A DNA stretch of 64,000 bases from Diadophis punctatus similis (Eukaryota; Chordata; Lepidosauria; Squamata; Dipsadidae), in NCBI GenBank assembly GCA_023053685.1, contig JALIGW010000002.1:246556677-246620676 (forward strand), written 5' to 3'. Within the stretch, counting starts at the first letter, position 1. Each line of letters begins with the position of its first letter. Shown piece by piece: positions 41,091 to 56,802 of this stretch. The notes beneath the pieces are model-generated. The model saw nothing but the letters and a program-made list of their open reading frames with translations. It was not told where the DNA came from and searched no databases. Made by a program: the position numbers and the translations under genes.

Positions 41091-41510
41091 TTCCAAAATG
41101 GAGAGAAAGGTCAAACTCATGGAAGTTTTAGAAATTTTACCTCAAAACAAGGCGCCATGATGGAGAGATGAATGGGAGAATGGTGTCTCATAGGTGACTG
41201 GAGGAAAGGTGGAATTACAAAATGCAGGAAGGCAAATCTTGAGAAGTACATATAAAGTTCAAATTCCATGAGGCGAAAAAGAAAAATCGCTTCGTTTTGG
41301 TTTTTCAGGAGGGAAGACAGCTCAGGAAATATGAGTAGGAAGTTGAAAGACAATGTCAGTAAACCAGACTAAAGTACCAATTTTCTTCTGGCCAAAAGAG
41401 CTGAAGACTCCCACGGTTTGAAGAGATTAGTGTGGATTTGAATGTGACGCTGCAAGAACAACAAAGAGATTTATCTACATCAATGAAAGAAAGAAAAAAC
41501 ACAGGAAAAT
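41091..41510. repeat. Unit boundary repeat, partner at 63582-64000
   Basis: Nearly identical to the right edge of the window from gaaacaagttccaaaatgga onward, through aaaacaaggcgccatgatgg. It precedes the gene D finger exon by about 0.9 kb on the map. No gene is recognised. Confidence 0.85.
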
Positions 41511-41744
41511 AAAGCTAAGAAGCTATTTAAACTACTCTGCTTAAAAAGAGTAGAATTAACACCTGTCTCTTGCCCACAGCCTGGTTCTTTTGAGCCCATT
41601 TTTCTCAGTCTTCTATAATGGAAAAACGTGACACAATGGAATCAACCTTGAGCCGATCAGAATTGAACTCCTGGCAGTAAGCAGAATTAGCTTGCAATAA
41701 TGCATTGTAACCACTGCACCAGCATGGGTCTAATGCTTCCAAAA

Positions 41745-41830
41745 GTGTTCTTGAACATGGATTTCACTTCTCATTCTGGTCTCTTTTGTGATATGAATTC
41801 GTCATCCTGAAATTCTTTTCACAAGATACA
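41745..41830 (-). pseudogene. Relic of a C-terminal zinc finger
   Basis: Matches 11985-12065 and 51835-51935. Finger ligand codons are partly lost. Confidence 0.5.
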
Positions 41831-41888
41831 TTGATATATATGTGATCTTGTCCTATTGCTTTTGGTTGAATTATATTGAATTCCCAGA

Positions 41889-42296
41889 TAGGTAGTCCTC
41901 AACTTAGAACAGTTCGTCTACTGACTGTTAGAAGTTAGAACGGTACTGGGAAAAATGTCTTACGACCATTTTTCACACTTATGACTGCTGAAACATGGTC
42001 ACATGATTTACATTCAGATGTTTGACAAGTCACTCACATTTATGATGGTTCCAGTGTTCTGCGGTCACGTGATCACCTTTGGTAACCTTCTGACCAGAAC
42101 CAGAAGACCAGAATCTGACCAGAATCAGAAGCAAAATCAATGGAAAAGTCAGAGTCACTTTATAGTGTTCTAACTTAACCACTGCAATGATTCACTTAAC
42201 AAATGTAGCAAGAAAAGTTGTAAAATGGAGCACAATTCACTTAACAACTGTTCCACTTAGCAATGGGAATTTTTGGCTCAACTGCAGTCATAAACC
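41889..42296. mobile_element. Palindromic-end DNA element
   Basis: Starts aggtagtcctcaacttagaa and ends gcagtcataaacctg, with an internal duplication of accagaatctgaccagaa. Same position 3' of the fingers as in units B and C. Confidence 0.65.
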
Positions 42297-42328
42297 TGTA
42301 TTTCTATTGAATCTCTTCCCACAATTCC

Positions 42329-42334
42329 TTTATT
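42329..42334 (-). promoter_or_regulatory. AATAAA polyadenylation signal, gene D
   Basis: Minus-strand AATAAA about 85 bases beyond the gene D stop, equivalent to the gene C hexamer. Confidence 0.4.
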
Positions 42335-42418
42335 ATTATGGCTTCTCCTGCGTGTGGATCCTTCTATGGCAAGTAAAGAGCGTTACTCCATGCAAAGCTC
42401 TTTCCACACTCCATGCAT

Positions 42419-46853
<4,435 letters not shown>

Positions 46854-47568
46854 CTTCACTCTGGTCTCTAATGCAGCTCCAAAATGGATGGATGGATCTC
46901 CCCAAGTGTTACTAATCAGAAGAGGTCTGACCAAATCACCTAAAGGCCATTCAGCCCTCTTTCAACACAAGATACTCTGGACTCAAGGGAAAGATTTCCA
47001 ACTTATATATCTGAAATGGAAAACACAGTGTGTTTAATATTGTGAAGTGACCAATCTGAAAACTGAGCAACCTCTTCCTCCTCCTCAAAAAAAAAGAAAG
47101 AAAGAAAAAAAAGAAAAAGAAAGAAAAGAAAAAGAATAGGAAAAAGAAATCCAGCAATATATGCAAGGGGGAGGTATCTTATTAGGAAGACTGACTACTG
47201 CAGTAAATTCAGGATCTCCCTTCTAGATCAGCTTCGAACAAGGACTGAAAATATCGGATAAATACATTTAGAAGAGTTTATTCAGAGATTATTTACTCTA
47301 ATATTTTCGATGGCTGCTTGCAAAGTAAAAAACAACCTTTGCACAATCGGAATCATAAATCTTAGTTCACAAACAGCGATTGAGATGAGAACCCCATCAA
47401 CCTCCTGGCCCAAACTCCTGGGGAATCTCCATAAGGCAGAATCAAGAAACCATCGTCCTAGGCATACAGAACTAATATCTCAATGAATTGTAAGGTCCAA
47501 AATGTACTCAAGTCATCAAGGTGCCAAAAATAGACTTAACCAGAGGCTTGGGGGGGGGGATTTTATTT

Positions 47569-47608
47569 ATTTATTTTGGCCAAAGCAAAACAGCTGGGTG
47601 GACAGTCT

Positions 47609-47675
<67 letters not shown>

Positions 47676-49254
47676 TTATTTGAACCACTAACCCCGTGGT
47701 GCTACCGGAACAATCTTGAATACACTCAAAACTGTAGAAATGGTGGTAGACTTTAGGAGAAACCCTCCCATACTTCCACCTCTTACAATACTAGACAACA
47801 CAGTATCAACAGCAGAGACCTTCAAATTTCTAGGTTCTATCATATCTCAAGTCCTAAAATGGACACTGTGAGATGCAAATCCCAATAAAAACAACAAGAG
47901 AACAATGAACAATGGCGTAGAGCTCTTTTTAATTATCTTTTGCAAAAGATCTTAACCTGGTCTCATGTACAGAGAACCAAGATAAGCAAAGTGTTCATCT
48001 GAATAATTGATTTAAATAAATTTCTAACAGTGGAGAAAAACAACTTTACGGCCTCCCCCTCCTTCTCACTGGACAGTCCGTGTTATATAAAGTTTTTGGC
48101 TTCATAATGGGTGGTTTCTTGTACTGGGAGTCCCTTGATACTTTCATCATCTTCCCCATAACAATAGCTCTTTCCTTCCCTATGTCGGCCTGACCTAACT
48201 GAAATGTTAATTATGTTGTTATTTCCCGCTAAATGTTCCTTACACAACTTCCTATCTTGATGTACAGATGTCTTACCCAATATTCCAATAAAGTAGGTTA
48301 CTCGGGGGGCTAAATAGGGTGTTGCCTTTGTTCTATCTTTTACAGGAATAAGGCTTACTTCTCACAGATACCTAACATCAAAAACGACATCAAAAAAGCA
48401 CAACAAAGAATGTTCTTTTTGCGCCAACTCAGGAAGCTCAAACTGCCCAAGGAGCTGCTGATAGTTCTACAGAGGAATTATTGAGTCTGTCATCTGCACC
48501 TCTATAACTGTCTGGTTTGGTTCTCCAACCCAACAAGACAGACACAGACTTCAGAGGATAATCAGAACTGCAGAAAAAACAATTACTACCAACCTGCCTT
48601 CCATTGAGGACCTGTATACTGCACGAGTCAAAAAGAGGGCTGTGAAAATATTTACTGACCCCTCACATCCTGGACATAAACTGTTTCATCTCCTACCCTC
48701 AAAACGAGGCTACAGAGCACTGCACACCAGAACAACTAGATACAAGAACATTTTTCCCCGAACCCCATCATTCTGCTAAACAAATAATTCCCTCAACACT
48801 GTCAAACTATTTGCTAAGTCTGCTCTAATCTTCTCATCGTTTCTATCACCCATCTCCTCCCACTTATGACTGTAACTTTGTTGCTTGTATCCTTACGACT
48901 TATATTGTTTCCTAATATGATTTGATTGCTTATTTGTACCCTATGACTATCATTAAGTGTTGCACCTTATTATTCTTGAGGAATGTATCTTTTCTTTTAC
49001 GTATGGATGAGTTTTTATAATTGTTTTTATCTGTTTTAATGCTTTTATACTTTTTGTATTTGCAAAAAGTTGTTAGCCGCCCAGAGTCCTTTGAGAGTTG
49101 GGTGGCATACAAATACAATAAATAAATAAATAAATAAAACACTGAGAGCATATGGACTAAAGACAAATTCCTAGTGTGTCCAATCACACTTGGCCAATAA
49201 AGAATTCTATTCTATGCCATTTATTTTGGCCAAAGCAAAATAGCTGGGTGGACA
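47569..49254 (+). mobile_element. L2-like LINE insertion between 36 bp direct repeats
   Basis: Direct repeats 47569-47604 and 49219-49254 (36 bp, one mismatch) contain ggccaaagcaaaa. The gene B unit has one copy (about 23232-23268). Inside: a (TTTA)n array (47606-47680), LINE coding traces (EMVVDFRRNPP near 47740; KKAQQRMFFLRQLRKLKLP near 48390), a 3' UTR and an ATTCT tail. Foreign pieces interrupt it at about 47870-48355 and 49000-49140, the latter ending in aataaataaataaataaa. Confidence 0.65.
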
Positions 49255-49926
49255 ATTCCACAGCATAAAGGAGGAAGCATGCAAGGGTGGGCCACACCTG
49301 AGAAGAGTGTGGCGAACTTCTTATATGTAGCCAATCAGAGACAAACGTTTGTTACCCAATCCTGGGCAATGCCTTCCTCATGACCCCCCTTATCTATAGA
49401 TTGTTCCTTGTCCATTCCTTTGTTATCTACAGAGCATTTCTTGTAGCCTTGGTGTCCATGCCTTCTTCCTGGCCTCCCTTATATTATTGAGCCTTCCTTG
49501 TAGCCTTGTGGGCAATGCCTTCTTCCTTATCTATTTTGACTCAACCTTGGGCAGCTCTTTGTTCCTCTCCTTATCTATGGAGCATGAAGTTCCTGGTGTC
49601 AGAAGCAAGAATAGAGAAGCAAGGTAGCAGGAGTTAAACTAATTCTTGAGACAAGCAAAATAGAACTATTTCTTATTACTATGTCCCTTCAGAATAAACC
49701 ATCCATGCATTAACATGATGTGGAGGATCGTGTGATGTGCTGGGAGAACCAGTTGGTGGTGAAAGGGCTGGAAACCAGGAAACCGAGTTCCAGTCCTTGC
49801 ACACCTTATATCCAATTTCTTGCACGCGGAGTTGCAGCCTTACATGCAAAGCCAGCAGGAGCGACTTCTCTCAGCCTAGGAAAGAGGAGAGCGAATCCCC
49901 TTCTGAAAATGGGGCCACGAAATTTG

Positions 49927-50530
49927 TGTAACCCAGGAAGAATTTTCTAATAAACCGGAGTTTTTCTTGTTAGGCATCATTGAACCAAGAGTTAACAAAG
50001 ATACCCAATACATTACTATTCACATTCTAACGGCAGCTCGGATTATATATGCGCAGTTGTGGAAAAACAGTGAAACGCCTACAGAGGAGGACATAATTAG
50101 AAAGATAATGGACAGCGCTGAGATGGACAAATTAACAAAGGAATTAAAGGATAAACAAGAATCAGACTTTTATATAATATGGAACAAATTTTATGATTGG
50201 TTAAGAAAAAGAAGGAATGTATAAAATGTATATCTGTCAACTCTGAATAATATAAGATATTTGTGTGTAAAAATTCATTAAATGTAACACGGTATATTTA
50301 TATTAATATAAGTAAAAACGATAGATTTAAAAGGCTATATAGATAATACGGATATAGTTGTTTATTATGGTAAAAAAAAATGTAACTTAAATTATGTAAA
50401 GTTCCGAGGATAGCTTATTGGAGTTAGGGGCTAAACAGAAAAGCCCAAAATGTTTATTTGTTGTTGTGTATGTCACTGTTGTATAGTTTTGTGTATTTAA
50501 TTAAAAAAATAAAAAAACATTAAAAAAAAG
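49927..50530 (+). mobile_element. L1 3' fragment upstream of gene D
   Basis: The frame 49967-50224 encodes the L1 ORF2 C-terminus (ITIHILTAARIIYAQLWKNS, ending WNKFYDWLRKRRNV), followed by a 3' UTR and an A-rich tail. Compared with gene B, it replaces 31 bases (23954-23984) and has no target duplication. Confidence 0.85.
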
Positions 50531-51340
50531 AAAGTAGAAATTTGTTTTGCAAAGCCGACCGCTCCCCCCCCCCCCCGCCACCCATGCAGGCTTTCCACCA
50601 ATGAAATGGAGGGTAAATGGATCCCTCATTTCTGCGATCCTGATTCCCCCCCACCCCCAGTAACAGCGCGATGGTCCGGAGCTTTGCTTTCTCCCCTGCC
50701 TGGCCCGTGCATGCACCGGGTGGGGTGGGGGGGGGCGTCAGGGGAACATGGGACCACGGGATCTCCCTTTCCCATAACTCCGAACCTGATGAACTTTTGC
50801 AGGTCGCCATGCACGCCTCCAATAACAACGTCTGGATCTCCATCCGTGTAAGATTTCCCTGCAAACTCTTGGACTTCTGGAAAAACTCAGCCCAAGGCTC
50901 ACAGTGGAGGGAAGCAGGATCGGACACGGTAGAAAAGCCAGATGCGCTCCCAGCCTTTTCAGGAAAAAAAAGGAAGTGTGGGGTGGAAAGGGAACGGAGA
51001 ACACTTATGACAGGGAAAGAACAATGCGCATGCTCAGTTTTCTTCGAAAGGGGGAGGGGGCGCTGCCCGGCTCTTCCAACAGGTAGCGAGGGAGCCCCCT
51101 GGAGGATCCTGCGAACGATGCCTCAGGACATCATGTTCCATGTGGGACTCGGATGATGGGCATTGGACTAGAAGAAAAGTGCCCCTCTAACATTGCCTGT
51201 CTAGAAAGGCGGTGTCGTCTCCAGCAGGCGGCAGTTTCAAGATTTTCCTCTTTTTGATGTCTAAGAACCATCTGTGGTTTTGGCAACACTGAGGAAATCT
51301 CTGTGGAGACTTCAAAAGCCGCTTTCCTCAAGAGCAGCTT
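50531..51340 (-). promoter_or_regulatory. Putative promoter block, gene D
   Basis: Matches 23985-24770 of gene B. The NRF1-like GCGCATGCTCAG is at 51026-51037. Transcription start is not determined. Confidence 0.4.
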
Positions 51341-52400
51341 CTCTGCTGAGAGCTCAAAAGAAATGAAGACTTCACTGATTTGAAGAGATCAGTCTGTATT
51401 TGGAGGTGACAGTGGAAGAAGAAGAAATGGACCAAAGTTTATTAAACTGAGACTTTTCTTTACTCATCCAAATAACTTCTTCTGTCAAAATGAAAATTTT
51501 TGGCAAGGCATAGAGTCAGAGAGTTGTCAGAATGTACTAACTCTGCCATACTGATTGCAGGAGTTTTCCAAAATGAAGTGCAATATGTAAAGGAAGACTC
51601 AATCATCCAGGCCAAGACAATCTAAAAATATTAAATCTTGGTAATTATTTAAATGAAGACATCAGTGAAGAATGAATAGTTTCAAAGTAGCCTGATCCTC
51701 TGAGAGTCTGAAGTATCTCCCACCCCTGCACAAACCCTTCCAAAAGTTTTCATGTGCTTTTAATTTTTACAGTTAGAACAAAACAAAATTTAATAAAGTC
51801 TCATGCTATTGCTAAGGCTAAAAATGCTTGAAAAAGGTGTTTTTGAACATGCATTTGATGAGCTTTCCCTCATTCTGGCTTATTTTGTGAGAGGAATTTT
51901 TCATCCTGAAGCTTTTTCCACACAGGATACATTGATATATATGTGATGAGTTTCTCACATAATAATAGGCTTTTGACCAAATAAATTTTCATGATTTGCT
52001 AGTATGATGACCTCCACCTCCAAGAGCCGCTTCTCCTTACCTCTGTCTGTAAGAAACTGAAGTTATTTTCTGAAGTAGTTTTTCTTAATTTCATATTATT
52101 TTATTAGGTTTTATTTTTTTATCAATAAACCAAAGGTCTCCCTTCTTCCTTGATTATTTGTAATGTTAGCACACTGAAGTCACTATCATTCTCATGAATC
52201 TGTCTAATGTGGCAGAAAGAGAGAGAAAGAGATAGACTAAACTCTATGTAGTTTTATGGAACTTCAATTCTCTTTGGACCTATAAACTAATGTGTATCCC
52301 TAATGTGTATTCTTATTATGGAAATTTCAGTCCTCTAGAACTTTGCAAGAATCTGGAAAAGTTGGCAAAACTAAATGTCCCCGATATCATCAGAAGCAGG
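51340..52400 (-). pseudogene. Intergenic DNA with a finger relic at 51835-51935
   Basis: On the minus strand 51835-51935 reads YQCILCGKSFRMKNS and then decays, a single leftover finger without a gene. The rest of the stretch has no supported feature. Confidence 0.55.
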
Positions 52401-52620
52401 GGTTTGTTCCATTTTTTTTTACTACCACTGGGCATGGCTTATTTTGTGGGCATGGCTTGATGGTCATGTGACGGTGGGCATGCCTTCATGGTCTTGTGAC
52501 TGGGTGGGAGTGGTTTGACGGTCATGTGACTGGGTGGAGGATTGCTGGGTGGTCATGTGACTGGGTGAGCGTGGCCAACTTGACGTCACTCACGTCAAGG
52601 GTTAGGGTTAGGGTGCCTGG
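52400..52620. repeat. gtgggattcaaa-group repeat with telomere-like motif
   Basis: Repeated ggtcatgtgactgggtgg units, then acgtcactcacgtcaa. At its end two full ttaggg units occur (52598-52612), too few for a telomeric array. Confidence 0.5.
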
Positions 52621-52781
52621 CCTCTCCTCGCCTCAAAGAGATACAATTTCCCTGTCTATTTACTACTAGTGAACATCCAAAACATACCATTTAATCCTAT
52701 GTATATATGGCATATGTGTACATACATATTACACACAGGTACACAAAAAGATACATTATCTACTATATATATTATATGTGT

Positions 52782-52815
52782 ATGCACACACACACACACA
52801 AACACACAAACAGAG
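52782..52815. repeat. (CA)n microsatellite
   Basis: About ten CA units with interruptions. Confidence 0.9.
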
Positions 52816-52984
52816 CTCTTCTAAAGCTACACATTCAACCTCACTTACTGCATTTGGAAAAGCACACCCACAGTCCACTTTTTGCCACACATTTAACCAT
52901 AATTTCTGTACATTAGAACATTACACATGCCTTCAGATGTTCTTCCCTAGCTTGCACATCACTGTTAGAGCCAGGAAATGTCAT

Positions 52985-53075
52985 GGATTGAGTAAAATGT
53001 GGTGAAACCCACTTAACAACGCTCTTGCTGAATAACCCAAATATTGGGCTCAATTGTGGTCATAAGTCAAGGACT
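52985..53075. mobile_element. Palindromic-end DNA element, right end
   Basis: Ends gtcataagtcaaggactatc and contains cccacttaacaac; only the right end survives. Confidence 0.6.
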
Positions 53076-53399
53076 ATCTCTGCCTTCCTCTGCATGGCAG
53101 CCTTGTCCTAGTAAACTCCTTCTCCTTTCTGGTAATTTTCCTGTGTTAGAGGCACCAAAATAATTCAGACAATTTAAGCTTTCCTGCTCTCTCTTTCTCC
53201 CTCCCTCCCTTTCTCTCTTCTTGTGAAGAACCCCAGTAAGGCAGAATAAAAGAGGTAATTAAATAAATCAAGGAATAAGAAAAGGGGCTAGATTAGATGA
53301 TTGTAGGACCCTTCTTCCCAGCTCTTGATATTAGAGGCAAAAGAGCAAAATAGGGCCTCTTTGCTGGGAATGTGCAGAGGAAGCATAGCAACATCCTGT

Positions 53400-54180
53400 T
53401 TTTGCATGAATCCGGCAGGGGTGGCCAAACTATGGTTCTTTGAGGACCTGTGGACTTCAACTCCCAGAATTCCTGAGCTAGCCATGAATGCAGAATCAGG
53501 CACTGTAGAAACGGTGGGCCCGCTTTCAGTCTTCTCTGCAAAATGCCCCATGTGGCTCCCAAAGAACACATGCTTAGTTCCCTCCTGAAGCGGTTGAGGG
53601 CCGCCATTCGTTTTTAATGGGTACCTGGGGAGCCCCCCCACCCGGTGGATTCTGCGTGCAACGCCAGATGCATCATGTTCCATGCGGGCCTGGGATGATG
53701 GGTATTGATGTAGAAGGAAAGGCTCCCTGACATTGCCTGTCTGCAGCAGGCAGCAATTTCTAGACTTTCCTTTTTTTAAAAAAATGCCTAAGAAAGATCT
53801 GTGAACTTGTGAATATTGAGAAAAACTCTGTGGAGGCTCAAAAGAAACAGGAGCCTCTCTTTGAAGCCCAGGTTGTGTCATGTGGTTGTTGACAAAATCA
53901 GCCTGAAGTGAGGGAAGATAAGAGGGCTGGCAGAGTTACCGGATGGGAAGTGTAGGCCTAGAACAGTGTCAAACTTAAGGCATAAGTGCCCGTGATGAGG
54001 TCAGATCCAGCCCACATGGCCATCCTGGAAAGTGTAAGGAGCCGGCACGTGTCGCTTTACCCCAGCCCATGCTATCCTGGCCTGCATGCATGCGTACAGG
54101 AAGCAGTGGGCGCACATGCACACAGGCCCAGTTCTCCGCCAACACGTGCAGGGCAACAAAAGTAGTCTGTGGGACTATGG
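53400..54180 (-). repeat. Orphan promoter block copy
   Basis: Matches 62060-62825 closely, especially 53740-54180, and the A/C block more distantly. The NRF1-like site has decayed to cacatgcttag. No gene is attached. Confidence 0.65.
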
Positions 54181-54600
54181 TAACTGCCAACCTGAGGGAG
54201 GTCGAAAAGGGTTACCATTCCACATTGATAGCTATGAAGGATACCTGTGGGTGCCCCTTCCTCGGTTAGGTGGCCAAAGTATGAAGTTGATGACTGCTAA
54301 TTGATCATTGATCATAGAAAAAGACCACATGCACAGTTCACACTTAGGAATGATGGTCAGGGGCCAACCATCCTGGCTGGAAAGGAACATGCCTTTTTGC
54401 AGGTAGGGGAACAAGAACAAACCATGGCTGTCAGGATTGCACCAATGGCTATATTCCAGCCCTTTTGTCTCTTCAATAGATGAGTCATATTTCCAGTTCC
54501 TAGAGGTGCAAAGTCAAAGCCCATAATAATAGCTATGTATGCTGAAGCTCCTCACATGCTTTGCCCAAGAGTTTGATGGGCAGGTCACAAAACAGACTTT
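54180..54600. repeat. Spacer with dispersed repeat (partner 25960-26220)
   Basis: 54300-54560 repeats 25960-26220 in the same order. No coding features. Confidence 0.55.
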
Positions 54601-54602
54601 TG

Positions 54603-54670
54603 AAGGACTGCCACAAAGAAGGGGGGGGCAATATATTTTCCAAAGAAGAAGGCATAACAAGAAGCAATAG
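54603..54670 (+). mobile_element. Short CR1 fragment
   Basis: ggactgccacaaagaagg and aacaagaagcaatag match the CR1 coding end seen at 13483-13550. Confidence 0.6.
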
Positions 54671-54689
54671 ATGGTTTTATGTATTAAGG

Positions 54690-55012
54690 TTTGAATCTGC
54701 GTTAACTGGTTACACCAAGGTCCGCTTTGCAGAGCGGGAAAATAAAGATCTCTGATTGGTTAGCCCAGCTGGCAGCCATCCATTTAAAGAGAGCATTGCC
54801 GGGCTGATTCTTTGCTGGTTACTGCTTCATTCAATAAAGAGCTGTTTGAGTCACTTCACTGTTTCCAGCCTCTTCAGTCTCAGAACCCAACATTGGCGAC
54901 GAGGATAGGATTCTGAAGAGGAAATTCCGAAGGCGCCGAAAATCCAGCCCGGCGGGAACTGCGAACGACGGCCATTTTAGTGCGGCAAATTCAAACCGCC
55001 TTCTAGCGAGTC
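54690..55012 (+). mobile_element. Ty3/Gypsy-like LTR end and leader
   Basis: Contains AATAAA at about 54832 and an apparent LTR end cagaacccaaca followed by ttggcgacgagga, a primer-binding-site-like start. The left LTR border is not clear and no second LTR is present. Confidence 0.6.
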
Positions 55013-55585
55013 ATGACAGTGTTCCACCCGCCGACTCCTTTTGACCCGGCAAAGGAAAACTTGGGGTCCTACATGACTAGGTTCCGGTGTTTCCTTGAAG
55101 CCAACAATTTACAAGGCCTCTCGGACAATAGGAAATGAGCATTGTTCCGGAGCCATTGCGGGCACGAAGTCTTCGACACAGCTGAGTCACTAGCTGAACC
55201 AACGCCAGTAGAAACGGTTCCCTGGCAAACACTACAGGTAATGCTCGAAACACACTATGCTCCAGTACCATTGAAAGTGGTACGAAATCACGAATTTCAT
55301 CAGCGACTGCAACAAGACGGGGAGTCTATAAACCAGTATCTCGCAGCACTCCGGAAGGCAGCCACACATTACGATTTCCATGACCTTGATGATGTCTTGT
55401 TCGACCAGCTAATTTGCGGGGTCCAAGACATCCAACTACAATGAAGGCTCTTAGCTAGACCCAATGTAACCCTCCAAACAGTATTGGATGAAGCCAGAGC
55501 CACAGAGTCATTGAACAAGGCTGCTGAAATGTTACACCGCCGGAGCGCACCTACACTGAGGAAGCCGAATCCCACCATTCAGGAG
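55013..55585 (+). pseudogene. Ty3/Gypsy-like gag remnant
   Basis: The frame starts at ATG 55013 (MTVFHPPTPFDPAKENLGSY) and shows a retroelement capsid pattern (FHQRLQQDGESINQYLAALR, then DQLICGVQD). In-frame TGA codons at 55136 and 55442 break it. The frame ends where a Penelope tail starts at about 55586. It is non-functional as a gag. Confidence 0.75.
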
Positions 55586-55812
55586 ACTCTGAAGACACAG
55601 CTCCAGGTGGCCTCAGGATTAGTTAAAAGAATGCAAATAACCAGCTGTCTGCAAGGAGTATAAATCCCTCCATTCCCCACCATCCAGTCAGAGCTGAAGA
55701 AGCTTCTTGGATGAGAAGCGAAACGTATTCTATGAAAAACAAAGAAAGTCCAGTTGCCTCTTGAAAAAGCACCTTTGGGACAACCATGACCTAGATGACT
55801 GAGAATCTCCAT
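55586..55812 (+). mobile_element. Penelope-like element 3' tail
   Basis: Shares gacacagctccag, agctgaagaagcttcttgga and tgagaatctccatagac with the element at 38438-38643. Confidence 0.7.
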
Positions 55813-56306
55813 AGACTCCTGGCACAAACCACTATGACTACCTGAAAAATCACAATCAACAAACCACCATTCAATGCAAAGAGAATAATACCTAAATAGC
55901 AATAGCAATAGCACTTAGACTTATATACCGCTTCATAGTGCTTTACAGCCCTCTTTAAGCGGTTTACAGAGTTCAGCATATTGCCCCCAACAATCTGGGT
56001 CCTCATTTTACCGACCTCAGAAGGATGGAAGGCTGAGTCAACCTTGAGCCTGGTGAGATTTGAACAGCTGAACTGCTGAACTAGCAATCAGCTGAAGGTC
56101 GCAGTGCTGCTTTTAACCACTGCGCCATAAACCATTTACGGCTTAACATGGTATTTTGATTCAGGCTTCTCCTGGAAAGAGGTTTCTCACTTTTCGCTTA
56201 ATTCTAAATGGCTCTGACGTTTTTAACGGTCCCGATTTTCCTCCAGGAGACAACGCAGCAGGACCTTAGCTTTTGATTTCTTCATGGGAAAATGGGACAA
56301 GGGGCT
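55813..56306 (-). repeat. Orphan promoter block, left part
   Basis: Matches 7537-7815 and 38643-38925. It is interrupted by a minus-strand SINE (55896-56127) and then by the provirus at 56307; it continues at 61912. Confidence 0.65.
55896..56127 (-). mobile_element. tRNA-derived SINE, minus strand
   Basis: Inverse of the gccgaggtgg family: starts tagcaatagcaatagcac and ends aaccactgcgcca. Confidence 0.85.
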
Positions 56307-56682
56307 TGTGGGATTAATTTGGGAACAAAGTACTTTACTTCAGCCGGTGTACTGGATACTTCATTAACTAGTAGGACAATGGCACTAAGCAGGACAGGAA
56401 AGCAGGATGTGACTCATCTCATCTGAAATCTGCTGACCCCAGTGCCTACGTGACCTGAAAGCCTACGTGACCCGAATGCATAAGTTACCTGAAAGATGTG
56501 TACTCAGGAGTAGACTAACAATATGACCATATATGGTATATACCCACCCCTTACTAACATTGTCATAAGAATGTAACTGGATATGAACTAAACTATAATA
56601 AAAGAGGGTTACACAGAAGATTCTGTGCTCCCATCCCAAGACACCTGCCTGCGTGTCTCATTTCTCATGGGAGACCACCACA
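56307..56682 (+). repeat. 5' LTR
   Basis: Starts tgtgggattaatttggg and ends agaccaccaca. AATAAA is at 56597-56602 and a TATA-like catatatggtatatac lies upstream. It differs from the 3' LTR at one base by eye (ggacaatggc here, ggacaacggc there). Confidence 0.95.
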
Positions 56683-56684
56683 TT

Positions 56685-56704
56685 TGGTGACCCCCAGGCG
56701 TGAT
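56685..56704 (+). promoter_or_regulatory. Retroviral primer binding site, tRNA-Trp-like
   Basis: Two bases after the LTR, tggtgacccccaggcgtgat. The first ten bases fit the 3' end of tRNA-Trp, and the rest fits after a two-base shift. The tRNA assignment is tentative. Confidence 0.55.
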
Positions 56705-56802
56705 TCCTCATGGGAATACGTCCCTGCCGACCCTATACTTATCGCCTGGAATAGGCACGGTGCACCCGACGACGTCGCTGGCGACTGACTCTTCTCGTAA
56801 GT

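Noticed and set aside
52598..52612. Telomere-like ttaggg units, also near 30803
   Set aside because: Only two units each; far too short for an interstitial telomere or a chromosome end.
54603..55585. Gypsy-like gag as a domesticated gene
   Set aside because: Two in-frame TGA codons and loss of the 3' end under a Penelope tail argue for a dead copy.
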